Source: Paenibacillus sp. FSL W8-0186
Lineage (GTDB): Bacteria; Bacillota; Bacilli; Paenibacillales; Paenibacillaceae
Direction: 5' to 3'
Length of the DNA: 64,000 nt
Assembly: GCF_037969765.1 (NCBI RefSeq)
Contig: NZ_CP150207.1
Location: 2,528,001-2,592,000 of the forward strand
The notes below the pieces were generated by a model, which was not told where the DNA came from, made no database searches, and was given only the letters and a program-made list of their open reading frames with translations. Shown in pieces: positions 18,141 through 27,253 of the stretch. The stretch's first letter is position 1, and each line of letters begins with the position of its first letter. Both the position numbers and the translations under genes were made by a program.

Positions 18141-18218
18141 GAAGACCAATAACATATAACGCGTACGCTGCTATCACAAAGTGAAGCAACCGCAGCTGTA
18201 TAGCATTGCCTATACCCG

Positions 18219-18338
18219 TTAGAAGACGACGGGGACAGTTCGCGAATATAATCCAGTCCAGCCTGCAGGGATTGCTCCGGTATTCAGTTGTAACTTGTGT
18301 CCGTTATCAAGTGCAGGAAAATGATTAACAATTAACAC
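18219..18338 (-). CDS. Leader peptide ORF of the exporter operon (39 codons)
   Basis: Minus-strand GTG ORF of 39 sense codons. It starts MLIVNHFPALDNG and ends TGLYSRTVPVVF before TAA. The GTG is preceded by AAAGGGTGAG with suitable spacing. It lies about 50 bp downstream of a sigma-A-like promoter and about 80 bp before the attenuator hairpin, which in turn precedes bmrC. This arrangement is that of a leader peptide for ribosome-mediated attenuation, as described for bmrB-bmrCD in Bacillus subtilis. Hydrophobic and aromatic residues cluster at both ends. Whether a stalling ribosome opens an antiterminator I could not verify by folding. It was too short for ordinary gene calling. Confidence 0.65.
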   Translation of the reverse strand: MLIVNHFPALDNGHKLQLNTGAIPAGWTGLYSRTVPVVF

Positions 18339-18395
18339 CGTGCTCACCCTTTCATAGTTTGGTAATTAATGCAAATGAGATCTCGTATGCTGTTG

Positions 18396-18425
18396 AGTTT
18401 AACACCGCTTTCTTGCCGCTGTCAA
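18396..18425 (-). promoter_or_regulatory. Sigma-A-type promoter for the leader/exporter operon
   Basis: On the minus strand a perfect TTGACA (18420-18425), an 18-bp spacer and TAAACT (18396-18401, four of six consensus bases). Transcription would begin near 18389, giving a leader of about 365 bases before bmrC. Confidence 0.65.
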
Positions 18426-18489
18426 TTTTTATTTTGGCAATTCCATCAGGATTGGTCTAAAATAAGGAGAAGATAGGAGGGGGATCGAT

Positions 18490-18786
18490 ATGATCAACGT
18501 TACAAAAGAAGCGGCCGGCTGGTTCAAAAACGAACTTGGCGTACAAGAGGGTCAGGCGATCCGCTTTTTTGCGAGATATAGTGCCGGAGGAACCATTCAC
18601 CCGGGATTTGCGCTGGGCATCGGCATTGAAACCCCGGTCTCGCCAGGTGCTGTCTCTGAGGTAGAAGGGATTACGTTCTACATGGAAGACAAGGATTTGT
18701 GGTATTTGAAGGGATACAATTTGAACGTAACATATGACCAGAAGCATCATGATATCGAGTATGAGTACGAAACGGCCGAGGCATAA
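18490..18786 (+). CDS. HesB/YadR-family protein without cluster cysteines
   Basis: 98-residue protein of the HesB-like fold (the YneR branch in Bacillus). Family features are the ITFYMEDKDLWYLKGYNLNVTYD segment and the GGTIHPGFALGIGIE loop. The cysteines that A-type Fe-S carriers use are absent, so a cluster-carrier role is doubtful. The ATG is preceded by ATAGGAGGGGG. It is divergent from the bmrCD leader promoter, with about 60 bp between the two transcription units. Confidence 0.8.
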   Translation: MINVTKEAAGWFKNELGVQEGQAIRFFARYSAGGTIHPGFALGIGIETPVSPGAVSEVEGITFYMEDKDLWYLKGYNLNVTYDQKHHDIEYEYETAEA

Positions 18787-18920
18787 GATTAGCGGATTAG
18801 GATAGGCCCGCAAATTTCCTTGGCGAGGACTCTAAAAGGACAAGAATAAGCCCTGAAGCGTGAGATAACGGCTTTTAGGGCGCGAGGTGAAAGAGGATCA
18901 GCTGCTGGTTCGGACAAGAA

Positions 18921-18948
18921 AAGGCCCGTCTAACGGGCCTTCGCTTTG
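18921..18948 (-). terminator. Terminator of the 18.95-19.47 kb minus-strand gene
   Basis: Hairpin AAGGCCCGT / ACGGGCCTT with a 3-base loop; on the minus strand it is followed by TTCTTG. The stem may also end the plus-strand HesB-like transcript, though the T-rich tail there is weaker. Confidence 0.7.
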
Positions 18949-18951
18949 TTA

Positions 18952-19470
18952 TTACGGCTGATTATTTGTGAAAATGCTGTCTTCCATAGCGAATTCGAAG
19001 TCCTGGATATCGAATACCTGAACGGGAACCTCCGCTTCGATGATGCGGCGGATCAGTTCCAGCTGATCCGTCAGGACTGGGGCGCTTTCGCGCTGTGCAG
19101 TCAGCACGATTTCGGTCTCGATCGGATCGAGGAATTCCCCGTATTGCTCGTTATCAAGCGCATTGACCACCGTCCATGAGACGTTCTCGCCGAACAGGAT
19201 GGAAGGGCTCTTGGCCCAGGGAATATTCAAGGCTCGTTCCAGCTTTTTGCGGTTGAGCGGTTCTTCCAGGTAAGCTATTAACTCATTGATTTTATTCTTA
19301 ACATGCAAGTTATCGGCTGGATCATGCATGAGAGGTTCGGGACTATTCTGAAATTCGTAAAGCTCCATGACGGTGGTGTAAGGTACAATATATTCTACTG
19401 GCGCGCCGGGCGCGAGTAACTCCCCATAAATGGCCACCATCACGGCTTCAATGACAAATCGACGTGACAT
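18952..19470 (-). CDS. Conserved protein of unknown function
   Basis: 172 residues; I do not recognise the family with confidence. The start is the ATG with complement at 19468-19470, chosen for its GTAGGAGGATAACC site; 15 further upstream codons are open but unsupported. The sequence is acidic, with no signal peptide or membrane span. It begins SRRFVIEAVMVAIYGELLAPG, has a helix-rich middle and ends DIQDFEFAMEDSIF. Similar proteins in Paenibacillus have sometimes been given enzyme names that I cannot support. It is divergent from the phosphotransferase gene and has its own terminator. Confidence 0.7.
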   Translation of the reverse strand: MSRRFVIEAVMVAIYGELLAPGAPVEYIVPYTTVMELYEFQNSPEPLMHDPADNLHVKNKINELIAYLEEPLNRKKLERALNIPWAKSPSILFGENVSWTVVNALDNEQYGEFLDPIETEIVLTAQRESAPVLTDQLELIRRIIEAEVPVQVFDIQDFEFAMEDSIFTNNQP

Positions 19471-19616
19471 GGTTATCCTCCTACAAACGGTTGCTGCTCT
19501 TGTCGACTGCCGCAAGCGATCGCTCGTGGCAGGGACATATTACTAGGGAGTATATCACAACATGGATACAAATACAGCTTGATCGGCAAAAAATGAATGA
19601 CGAATGGAGGAAGGTT

Positions 19617-20582
19617 ATGCCTGAATCACAGAAACTGCAGCGGAACGAAGGCTTATCTGAAAGCGTCCTTGCCTGGATTAGGGGGCAATGCGGGGGAAGC
19701 TGGAACATTCGTGATGTCCGGCCCCTGCTAGGGGGAATCTCGTCTGCCGTATACGAGCTGATACTGGAGAAGGGCGGGGAGAGCGCCAGATGGGTGCTGC
19801 GCCAATATACGGACCGGGTATGGCTTGAAGAAGAACCGGATCTCGTGGCGCATGAGTCAGCGGCGCTTCAAGCCGCGTCAGAGTATGGGATTATGTCCCC
19901 CAAATGGATCGCTTCTGATGATGATGGAAGCGGCGGCGGCATGCCTTCCGTCCTCATGTCGCGTTTGCCGGGCGAGGTCGTTCTTATGCCGGCGGACCGG
20001 GTAGATTGGCTTCGCGGGCTCGCCCAGGCGCTGGCCCAATTGCATCTTCAGGGAACGAAGACATTTCCTTGGACTTATTTTTCATATATCGATCCAACCC
20101 GCTTCAGCATTCCCGAATGGACGGGCAAACCTGACGTTTGGCGGGAAATCGCCCGAATCATTCAGGGGCCGGAGCCAGCGTATACGCCCCGGTTCATTCA
20201 TCGCGATTATCATCCCGGCAACGTGCTGTGGAAGCATGGGCGGGTGTCCGGCATCGTCGATTGGGTTAACGCCTGCCTGGGTCCGTCAGGAATCGACGTG
20301 GGGCATTGCCGGGTGAACTTGGCTCAGCTTCATGGTTCTGAGGCGGCCGACCGGTTCCTTGCTGCCTATCTGGAATGCATGCAGGGCGGGCAGGCAGCGG
20401 AATACGATCCATACTGGGATATGGTGACCTTGGCGTGTTACGTTTCAGATGGCCTAGAGGTATACCGCGGATGGATTGATCTTGGTATCACGCACCTGGA
20501 CGAGGATGTTCTGGCCGAACGACTGGATAAATACGCGGAAGGTCTGCTGCAGGGGCATTCGGCCAGCTTCACGGCTCGTTAA
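19617..20582 (+). CDS. Aminoglycoside phosphotransferase (APH)-family kinase
   Basis: 321-residue small-molecule kinase of the APH/choline kinase superfamily. The catalytic loop FIHRDYHPGNVLW and the metal-binding GIVDWVNACLGPSGIDVGH are intact; the N-terminal lobe has the nucleotide-binding strand region (RPLLGGISSAVYEL). ATG 19617 follows GGAGGAAGG; the frame is open 51 codons upstream without a site. The substrate could be an antibiotic, a sugar or a cell metabolite; nothing in the neighbourhood decides this, although an ABC exporter gene follows 72 bp downstream. Confidence 0.82.
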   Translation: MPESQKLQRNEGLSESVLAWIRGQCGGSWNIRDVRPLLGGISSAVYELILEKGGESARWVLRQYTDRVWLEEEPDLVAHESAALQAASEYGIMSPKWIASDDDGSGGGMPSVLMSRLPGEVVLMPADRVDWLRGLAQALAQLHLQGTKTFPWTYFSYIDPTRFSIPEWTGKPDVWREIARIIQGPEPAYTPRFIHRDYHPGNVLWKHGRVSGIVDWVNACLGPSGIDVGHCRVNLAQLHGSEAADRFLAAYLECMQGGQAAEYDPYWDMVTLACYVSDGLEVYRGWIDLGITHLDEDVLAERLDKYAEGLLQGHSASFTAR

Positions 20583-20654
20583 TTGCGTAATATGGAATTA
20601 CGGATATTACAGAATTCGTTTTAGCAGAACAGCATAGAGGGATGTGCGCATCAG

Positions 20655-22403
20655 TTGAAACATTGGAAAGCTTATTTTACTTTTGTTAAACCATATACGA
20701 AATGGATACTGCTCACCTTATTCATCGGCGTGCTGAAGTTCGGCATTCCGTCGATGCTGCCGCTGGTGCAGAAATATGTCGTTGACGATATTTTGCTGAA
20801 TAAATCGATGGGGCTTCAGGAGCAGGTCTCCCAGTTGATGATCGTGCTTGGGGCAACGCTGTTTCTCTTTGTCATCGTGCGCGGGCCGGTGGAGTATGCC
20901 CGGCAGTATTTCGCGCAAATGATCACGGCAAAAATTCTTTTCGACCTTCGCAATAGGCTGTACAGCCATTTGCAAAAACTTTCGCTCCGTTATTATCAGA
21001 ACACGAAGGTGGGCGAGATCATCTCCCGCTTCATCAACGACGCGGAGCAAACCAAAAATATCGTTGAAGTCGGCATGATGAATGTGTGGCTGGACGCCTT
21101 CACGCTCGTCTTTGTCCTTGGGTTCATGTTCTATTTGGATCCGGTGCTGACCCTTGTATCTATCGCGATTTTTCCGCTGTACGCGATCGCGGTCAAGGTA
21201 CTGTACAAGCAGCTCAAAAAACTGACCAAAGACCGTTCTGCAGCTCTCGCTGGCATCCAGGCGTATTTGCATGAGCGGATCCAAGGGATTTCGGTCATTC
21301 GCAGCTTTGCTCTGGAAAGGCATGATCAGGCCAAGCTGGAAGGCGTCAACGGGAATTATTTGAAGAAAGCGCTGGCTCACAGCCGCTGGAATGCCTGGAC
21401 CTTTGCGATTATCAACACGATGACGGATATTGCTCCGCTGCTGGTCATCGGTTATGGAGGTTATCTGGTGATTCAGGAGAATTTGACGCTGGGTACATTT
21501 ATCGCGTTTTTCGGTTATCTTGATCGTCTTTATTCGCCATTGAAACGGCTGATTAACTCCTCGACTGTGCTGACCCAGGCATCCGCATCCTGGGAACGGG
21601 TGCTGGAATTGCTCGAGGAGCCGTACGATATGGTTGATCAGCCGGATGCTCTCCCTCTCAAGGGAGGGAATCATGGCATAGCGCTCCGCAATGTCTGGTT
21701 CAAATATCATGAACGGGACCCTTGGGTGCTTAGGGATATATCCCTTCAGATTCATCCGGGAGAGACGGTAGCATTCGTTGGGATGAGCGGGGGAGGAAAA
21801 TCGTCTCTTGTCGGGTTGATTCCAAGATTTTACGATATTCAGAAGGGAAGTTTGCTGGTAGGCGGCCGGGATGTGAAGGCGTGGACGATGGAGAGCCTGC
21901 GCAGCTCGATCGGCATGGTGCTGCAGGATAATTTTCTGTTTAGCGGCACCGTTCGCGAGAACATACTGTTTGGTAAACCGGGCAGCAGTGAAGAGGAGGT
22001 TTATGAGGCGGCCAGGGCGGCGAATGCGCATGAATTTATTATGGATTTGCCGAATGGCTATGACACGGAAGTCGGGGAGCGCGGCGTGAAGCTGTCCGGC
22101 GGGCAGAAGCAGCGTATTGCTATCGCGCGGGTATTCTTGAAGGATCCGCCGATTTTAATACTGGATGAAGCCACCTCGGCCCTGGACTTGGAGTCAGAGC
22201 ATCTCATCCAGCAGTCGCTTCAGCAGCTCTCCAGAAGCCGGACGACCTTAATCGTTGCCCATCGCTTGTCCACGATCACTCATGCGGATCAAATTATCGT
22301 CATGAAGAACGGCAGTATCGCCGAACGGGGTACGCACGAAGAGCTGATGGACAAGGACGGGGTTTATGCCCAGCTCTACAGTATTCAGAATTTGAATCCC
22401 TAG
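20655..22403 (+). CDS. ABC exporter with fused membrane and ATPase domains (MsbA/LmrA type)
   Basis: 582-residue half-transporter: six membrane helices in residues 15-300, then an ATPase with Walker A GMSGGGKSS, signature LSGGQKQRIAIARV, Walker B ILILDEATSALD with catalytic Glu, and a switch His in VAHRLST. All active-site residues are canonical, so it probably works as a homodimer exporting lipids or drugs, in contrast to the heterodimeric pair at 14-18 kb. The start is TTG, with AGAGGGATG about 10 bases upstream; no ATG fits the frame near this point. It may be cotranscribed with the kinase gene. Confidence 0.87.
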   Translation: MKHWKAYFTFVKPYTKWILLTLFIGVLKFGIPSMLPLVQKYVVDDILLNKSMGLQEQVSQLMIVLGATLFLFVIVRGPVEYARQYFAQMITAKILFDLRNRLYSHLQKLSLRYYQNTKVGEIISRFINDAEQTKNIVEVGMMNVWLDAFTLVFVLGFMFYLDPVLTLVSIAIFPLYAIAVKVLYKQLKKLTKDRSAALAGIQAYLHERIQGISVIRSFALERHDQAKLEGVNGNYLKKALAHSRWNAWTFAIINTMTDIAPLLVIGYGGYLVIQENLTLGTFIAFFGYLDRLYSPLKRLINSSTVLTQASASWERVLELLEEPYDMVDQPDALPLKGGNHGIALRNVWFKYHERDPWVLRDISLQIHPGETVAFVGMSGGGKSSLVGLIPRFYDIQKGSLLVGGRDVKAWTMESLRSSIGMVLQDNFLFSGTVRENILFGKPGSSEEEVYEAARAANAHEFIMDLPNGYDTEVGERGVKLSGGQKQRIAIARVFLKDPPILILDEATSALDLESEHLIQQSLQQLSRSRTTLIVAHRLSTITHADQIIVMKNGSIAERGTHEELMDKDGVYAQLYSIQNLNP

Positions 22404-22473
22404 CATGGCTGGATAGGACTTATTGTCTGTTATTGAAATTGGTTTAAAATCATTGGCTAAGGCATCATGCCAA

Positions 22474-22515
22474 AAAGCGCCCGTGAAGCATAAAGGCTTC
22501 ACGGGCGCTTTTGCG
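22474..22515. terminator. Bidirectional terminator between convergent genes
   Basis: Stem AAAGCGCCCGTGAAGC / GCTTCACGGGCGCTTTT, loop ATAAAG, T-rich on both strands (TTTTGCG on plus, CTTTTTGG on minus). It serves the ABC exporter and the convergent UPF0756 gene. Confidence 0.9.
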
Positions 22516-22545
22516 CTTAGGAATAGTCTCGAACTTCTTGAGCTT

Positions 22546-22998
22546 CTACAGCTTGCCGATAAAAAGCGACAAAATGCCAGCCGCGATCAGCGGGCCGACT
22601 GGAACCCCGCGGAAGAAGGCTACACCAAGCACCGTACCGATGAGCAAGCCTGCAACGACAGTCGGCTGGCTGCCCATTAGCGCGGCTCCCCGTCCGCCTA
22701 GCCAGGCGACAAGCATGCCTACGGCAATGGCAAGCAGGGATTTCCAATGGAAAAAGGAAGACCATATGACGGACAAGGGGATTTTGCCGCTCGCGACAGG
22801 GGTCATGACGCCGATCGTCAGAATGATGATGCCCACCGTCAAACCGTATTTCTCCAGCCAAGGGAAGGTGGAATGCAGCTGCAGTACCCGGATCAGCAGC
22901 AGGAAAATCATCGCAACTGTAATCGGCAAATTGCTGCTGAAAATACCTAGCGCGGCTAGAAATAGCAGAATAAGCGAGGTGACATCGACTTGGCTCAT
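22546..22998 (-). CDS. UPF0756 (DUF441) integral membrane protein
   Basis: 150 residues made almost wholly of four or five hydrophobic helices, with the family segment GWSSF-like [19 protein letters not shown] and the glycine-rich end [21 protein letters not shown]. This matches the DUF441/YtwI family of unknown function. The ATG at complement 22996-22998 is chosen because GGAGAGG is 7 bases upstream; a TTG two codons earlier has too short a spacing. Its start overlaps or abuts the end of ypdA, so the two are probably cotranscribed on the minus strand. Confidence 0.85.
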   Translation of the reverse strand: MSQVDVTSLILLFLAALGIFSSNLPITVAMIFLLLIRVLQLHSTFPWLEKYGLTVGIIILTIGVMTPVASGKIPLSVIWSSFFHWKSLLAIAVGMLVAWLGGRGAALMGSQPTVVAGLLIGTVLGVAFFRGVPVGPLIAAGILSLFIGKL

Positions 22999-23000
22999 GG

Positions 23001-23987
23001 TCAAGCCTCTCCCGATCTGCTGGCTACGATGTGCTCGGCGATCAGCACGCCATGTTTGCGGCCGGTTTCGATGAATACCTCATTGGCGTTGCTTCCAGAG
23101 GCGATAACACCGGCAACATACAGTCCGGGCACGTTGCTCTCCATCGTTTCCGGGTCGAAGACCGGCTTATCCGCTTCGCCTGACATCTTGACGCCCGCCT
23201 GGAACAGCAGCTTCCGGTCCGGGTGAAATCCGGTAAGGGCCAGCACGAAATCGTTCAAAATTTTCTCCCGGCCAAGCTCGGATTCGATAATGACATGATC
23301 TTGGGCAATATCGATAACCCGGGAAGATAGCCTTAGATCGATCTTTCCGCGGTTGACCATGCTTTCAAAGATCGGCCTTACCCATGGCTTGATCTGCTCC
23401 GAGATGCTGTCCCGGCGGTACACGATCGTTACCTGTGCTCCGACGCGAATCAATTCAAGCGCGGCATCGACTGCGGAGTTGCTGCCACCGATGATCGCAA
23501 CTTTCGTGCCCGTGTACGGATGCGCCTCCCGGAAATAGTGGGACACCTTATCCATCTCTTCGCCCGGGATGCCGAGCATGTTCGGATGATCGAAATAACC
23601 CGTGGATATAATGACGTTGCGGGCTTGGTATTCCCACTTTTCGCCGCTACGCGTGACCGAATGGACGGTAAAGCTGCCGTCTTCGTGACGGTGGATCGCC
23701 GTGGCTTCCTCGTAGGAAGCGATATGCAGATTATAGTGGCGGCTGACTCCGCGGTAATAGGCCAAAGCTTCATGGCGGAAGGGCTTATCGTTAGGCGTGC
23801 TGAAGGGAATATCCCCGATTTCCAGCAGTTCCGGCGTGCTAAAAAACTGCATATGCGTCGGATAAGAATAAATGGAATGAACAAGAGAATGCTTCTCCAG
23901 TACGAGAACGTGAAGCCCCCGCCGCTGGCATTCTATGGCCGCCGAGAGTCCGCAAGGACCAGCACCGATGATAATAACGTCTTGCAT
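23001..23987 (-). CDS. ypdA: YpdA-family bacillithiol disulfide reductase
   Basis: 328-residue FAD/NADPH oxidoreductase of the YpdA (Bdr) family, which reduces oxidised bacillithiol in Firmicutes. The FAD motif [10 protein letters not shown] is at residues 8-17; Cys 12 within it corresponds to the family's catalytic Cys. The NADPH motif [12 protein letters not shown] is near 168, and the C-terminal [11 protein letters not shown] fits flavin binding. The ATG is preceded by TAGGAGGACTC. It lies upstream of the UPF0756 gene on the same strand. It implies a bacillithiol-using cell, in line with a Bacillales host. Confidence 0.92.
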   Translation of the reverse strand: MQDVIIIGAGPCGLSAAIECQRRGLHVLVLEKHSLVHSIYSYPTHMQFFSTPELLEIGDIPFSTPNDKPFRHEALAYYRGVSRHYNLHIASYEEATAIHRHEDGSFTVHSVTRSGEKWEYQARNVIISTGYFDHPNMLGIPGEEMDKVSHYFREAHPYTGTKVAIIGGSNSAVDAALELIRVGAQVTIVYRRDSISEQIKPWVRPIFESMVNRGKIDLRLSSRVIDIAQDHVIIESELGREKILNDFVLALTGFHPDRKLLFQAGVKMSGEADKPVFDPETMESNVPGLYVAGVIASGSNANEVFIETGRKHGVLIAEHIVASRSGEA

Positions 23988-24079
23988 GTGAGTCCTCCTA
24001 GTTCGTGAATGAAGTTTGCGTTGGCGCTAGCCGAAACAATACTATCCTACAGGAAATGCTCCTTAATATCCACCTGGAG

Positions 24080-24871
24080 TCAAGCCCTGTTTAGCGGCAG
24101 CCAGGCTAGAACGTCCTGAATGCGCGCATCCCAGTAGGCCCAATCATGATTTCCCGGACCCTCCTCGTAAGTCAAATCAAAGCCGGAATTCCTGCATGCA
24201 TCCCTGAAGCGGATGTTCTGCTCGTACAGGAAATCTTCAGTGCCGCAGCACTGGTACAGCCGCGGGGCGGAAGCTGGGTCAACCGTCTTGAGCAGATATA
24301 ATAAATCATTTTCGGTGTCTTTTGGGCCGGCAGGACCGAATATTTGCTCGTAAAGCGACTGATTGTTATTCTCGATCGGGCGTCTCACTTCATCGATCCG
24401 GTTGACCGACACGTCCAAGGCGCCAGACAGGCTGGCGGCTGCTGAGAATGTGTCCGGCTTCCTCAAGGCCAGCTTGAAAGCGCCATATCCGCCCATTGAC
24501 AGGCCGGCGACGAAGGTATCCTCGCGGCGCTGCGACAGGGGAAAAAAGGAACGGCATATATAAGGAAGCTCTTCGCTGATGAAAGTCCAGTATCGTTTGC
24601 CGGCAGCCATGTCTGTATAGAAGCTGACATCGACTTGGGGCATGATGACTGCAAGTCCGAGCTCGGCAACATAACGTTCTATCGATGTCCGGCGCAGCCA
24701 GATCGAATCGTCATCCGACAGTCCATGCAGCAAATACAAAGCGGGAAAAGGACCGGATACTTCGCTGCCGCCCAATCCGATTTGCGCTTTGGCAGGCTGG
24801 GGTAAAATGACCGTCATGGAAGTGGAGAGGCCCAGTACCTCGGAGAAAAAACGGCATTGAATTAAAGCCAT
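24080..24871 (-). CDS. Esterase of the EstA / S-formylglutathione hydrolase-like family
   Basis: 263-residue alpha/beta hydrolase of the esterase D type. Visible: the oxyanion region [20 protein letters not shown], nucleophile elbow [14 protein letters not shown], an acid in the [12 protein letters not shown] segment and the catalytic His in GNHDWAYWD. No signal peptide, so cytoplasmic. The ATG follows AAAGGAGCTAATGCC. It is divergent from the MFS pump gene. Substrate is unknown; homologues hydrolyse short acyl esters. Confidence 0.87.
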   Translation of the reverse strand: MALIQCRFFSEVLGLSTSMTVILPQPAKAQIGLGGSEVSGPFPALYLLHGLSDDDSIWLRRTSIERYVAELGLAVIMPQVDVSFYTDMAAGKRYWTFISEELPYICRSFFPLSQRREDTFVAGLSMGGYGAFKLALRKPDTFSAAASLSGALDVSVNRIDEVRRPIENNNQSLYEQIFGPAGPKDTENDLLYLLKTVDPASAPRLYQCCGTEDFLYEQNIRFRDACRNSGFDLTYEEGPGNHDWAYWDARIQDVLAWLPLNRA

Positions 24872-25027
24872 GGCATTAGCTCCTTTTACAATTGTTATCA
24901 GAGAAATTATAACATTACCTGGCGGAATTCAGGCGATCGAAATATGGGTAAAGTGGTACAATGGAGTTATTATGTTTACTGTACCAGGGAATTAGATAGT
25001 TCAAGATGCAGAAGCAGAGGTGGTTAC

Positions 25028-26248
25028 ATGGAAGTCCCCTGGAGAAGAAATTTGGTTGTGCTTTGGCTCGGTGTGTTTTTTTGCAGTATGGCTTATTCCA
25101 TGGTTATCCCCTTCATGTCCTTATTTATTGCCCATGATTTAGGCATTACCGATCATTTGACGATTTGGTCCGGCTTTACGTTTGGCATTACATTTCTGGC
25201 AAGCGCGCTAATCGCTCCCTTCTGGGGATCGCTATCTGACAAATACGGCCGGAAGCCGATGCTGCTGCGGGCGGGTTTTGCCCTCTGTCTAGTCTATGTA
25301 CTGAATGCCTTCGTCAGAAATCCGTTCGAACTGGTCATTGTTCGTATTCTAACCGGTTTGCTCTCTGGTTATGTTCCGTCGGCGATCGCGCTGATTGCGA
25401 CCAATACTCCGGAGAAGAAGGTAGGATTCTGTCTCGGCATTATGTCAACAGCCGGAGCGGCAGGAGGGATTATCGGCCCGCTCGCGGGCGGCGCTCTAAG
25501 CAAATTCGTCGGCTACCGGGAGTCCTTCCTTGCGGCTGGAGCCATCGTGCTTATTCCCACCTTGATCGCCTGGCTATTCGTCCGGGAATACAATTTTGAC
25601 AAGAACAAAGTCCGCTCCCGTGTTATTGACGACTTGCGCTCTGCTGCCGAGAATCGTCCATTAATGCGGCATTTGACCGTCGTGCTCATCGTTACGGCCT
25701 CTGTGATGGTTCTTGAGCCGCTTCTATCGCTCTATGTGCTGCATTTGGGCTCTTCCGCTGCAGATGCTTCCTTCAGCTCGGGTATCATATTCTCGGCGGT
25801 GGGGATTTCTACCGTGCTCGCCGCTCCGGTATGGGCCAAAATTGGTGAACGGATCGGCTATCGGAATACGCTGATCATCGGCTTGGTTGGCGGAGGTCTC
25901 GGCAATATTTTACAAGTGTTCTTTCACGATATTTTCGGGTTTGGCACGCTGCGTTTCATCTATGGGTTGTTTTTCGCCGCCGTATTTCCCGCCCTCAATG
26001 CGCTGATCGTCCAAACGACGGAACCCGAATTCCGCGGCAGGGCGTTCAGTCTCAATCAATCTGCAGGGCAGCTTGGCAATATGATGGGGCCGATTGCTGG
26101 CGGGACGTTGGCGGGTTGGATAGCGATTCCCACTGTGTTCGTGATGAATGGGATGCTGCTTGTCGCGACAGCAGTAGCGCTGAAGTTGAATCTAGGGTCG
26201 AAGAACAGCCGCCCTGCTGATACAAATTCATCCGTGGGCCATTATTAA
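25028..26248 (+). CDS. MFS multidrug efflux transporter
   Basis: 406 residues with 12 predicted membrane helices. Motif A (SDKYGRKPMLL) lies between helices 2 and 3, and a drug-antiporter motif C region (GIMSTAGAAGGIIGPLAGG) in helix 5, both typical of the 12-helix DHA1 drug exporters. ATG 25028 is chosen for AGAGGTGG upstream; an open frame starts 28 codons earlier but lacks a site and would add a polar tail. It appears to be a single-gene unit. Confidence 0.87.
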   Translation: MEVPWRRNLVVLWLGVFFCSMAYSMVIPFMSLFIAHDLGITDHLTIWSGFTFGITFLASALIAPFWGSLSDKYGRKPMLLRAGFALCLVYVLNAFVRNPFELVIVRILTGLLSGYVPSAIALIATNTPEKKVGFCLGIMSTAGAAGGIIGPLAGGALSKFVGYRESFLAAGAIVLIPTLIAWLFVREYNFDKNKVRSRVIDDLRSAAENRPLMRHLTVVLIVTASVMVLEPLLSLYVLHLGSSAADASFSSGIIFSAVGISTVLAAPVWAKIGERIGYRNTLIIGLVGGGLGNILQVFFHDIFGFGTLRFIYGLFFAAVFPALNALIVQTTEPEFRGRAFSLNQSAGQLGNMMGPIAGGTLAGWIAIPTVFVMNGMLLVATAVALKLNLGSKNSRPADTNSSVGHY

Positions 26249-26343
26249 TTTGAGTTTAACCAGTTCCAATTGGGTTAAATAACCATTAAGGGTGGGTAAA
26301 TATTTCCAAGATGCCGTATTACCTGAATAAAGGGGAGGAGGAT

Positions 26344-26481
26344 ATGGCGATCGACCGATTTATTCTGAAAAAGCTGCAAAGCTGTACCTATCAGCCAATG
26401 AGGCAAAATTTGATTCGTTTGTTCCTGATCCGCATAGAGAAAGCTTGGCATGAAGAAGAGGCCCAGAAGCCGGCGTGGTAA
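26344..26481 (+). CDS. Small basic protein of 45 residues, unknown
   Basis: A 46-codon ORF with an excellent GGGGAGGAGG site 3-12 bases before its ATG. The peptide starts MAIDRFILKKLQSC, has a hydrophobic, arginine-punctuated middle (LIRLFLIRIEKAW) and ends AQKPAW. I recognise no family. Its last ten codons overlap the 5' arm of a strong terminator, which would make the coding sequence and the end of transcription compete. The ribosome binding site quality is the main support. Confidence 0.5.
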   Translation: MAIDRFILKKLQSCTYQPMRQNLIRLFLIRIEKAWHEEEAQKPAW

Positions 26482-26508
26482 CCGCCGCTGCTTCGGGCCT
26501 CTTCTTCT
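26452..26508. terminator. Bidirectional terminator between convergent small genes
   Basis: Stem GAAGAAGAGGCCC / GGGCCTCTTCTTC extended by GAAGC / GCTTC and an inner GC stem. It lies between the 45-residue ORF and the convergent 79-residue ORF, and its 5' arm overlaps the end of the former. Confidence 0.85.
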
Positions 26509-26545
26509 ATTCAACAAAAATCATAATTTGCTGTTGACGAAAATA

Positions 26546-26785
26546 TTAATAGAGAGACAGCGCCAAGGAGTCATATTCGCTCTTGCTGTGCAATATGGCT
26601 TCCGAGCCTTCGATTTCAATACTGATCAGGGAGTTCAGGCATTTCTTCAACGCCCGTTTACCATGATTGAATTTGTTCTCCAGCGCGCTGGTCAGCAGCT
26701 TGAGGGTCCGCTGAATCGGCTGTTTGCTATCAACGTTGAAATATACTGGGATCTGATTATTCTGAAAGCTAATAAGTATTTTCAT
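26546..26785 (-). CDS. Small protein of 79 residues, unknown
   Basis: Starts MKILISFQNNQIPVYFNVDS at the ATG with complement at 26783-26785, with AAGAGGTGAT just upstream; three codons further is another ATG without this spacing. The sequence has the strand-helix-strand look of a small alpha/beta (ubiquitin-like) protein but I cannot assign a family. It ends at a bidirectional terminator. A distant relation to the neighbouring plus-strand genes at 27.3-28.3 kb is possible but unproven. Confidence 0.55.
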   Translation of the reverse strand: MKILISFQNNQIPVYFNVDSKQPIQRTLKLLTSALENKFNHGKRALKKCLNSLISIEIEGSEAILHSKSEYDSLALSLY

Positions 26786-27253
26786 GTGAATCACCTCTTA
26801 ATACAGTGGTTTCATAGTACATATTGTAAAGCAGAAAACTTAAAAACAGATTAAGAAAACATTATAATTCAATTAATCTTTGATGAGGAATATCGAAAAA
26901 TGGAATGGCTGTTTTCTTTTTTTTCTATTTTAACTACGAAAAAGCGGCCGATAAAGTTTCAAAATAACGAAAAAGTTAAGCTGATTTTCCTATTTTTATG
27001 GGTATATTGCAATAGATTTCCAAATTATTCCGAGCATAAATGGTATAAATAGTGTTATGATAGGAATGAAGTTATTACAAAACTGTAAGGAGTGTTTCAA
27101 ATTTTGGAAAAAAGGGTTAAATATATTGGCTAAAATTTTAGGTATGATCAAACCCTGATAACATTCCTAGGTTAGTAGTACTGATTTCAATCGAGTTAGA
27201 TAGAGAAAATAGGATTAACGAGTCATACCTGATATTGTTGAGGAGGTGGGCAG
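26786..27253. other. AT-rich spacer between divergent unknown genes
   Basis: About 470 bases, clearly richer in A+T than its flanks, holding the divergent promoters of the 79-residue gene and the 278-residue gene. A very short TTG ORF (9 codons) after AAGGAG at 27087 could be a leader peptide, but I do not call it. No repeat or RNA gene is visible. Confidence 0.4.

Noticed and set aside
20718..22031. 437-codon minus-strand ORF opposite the ABC exporter
   Set aside because: It lies wholly antisense to a gene with complete ABC motifs, and the sequence is rich in His, Arg and Gln as in a shadow frame.
27103..27165. Two overlapping 9-10-codon peptides (TTG starts) after AAGGAG
   Set aside because: Too short to support without conservation; only the first has a fair site. 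Mentioned as a possible leader only.
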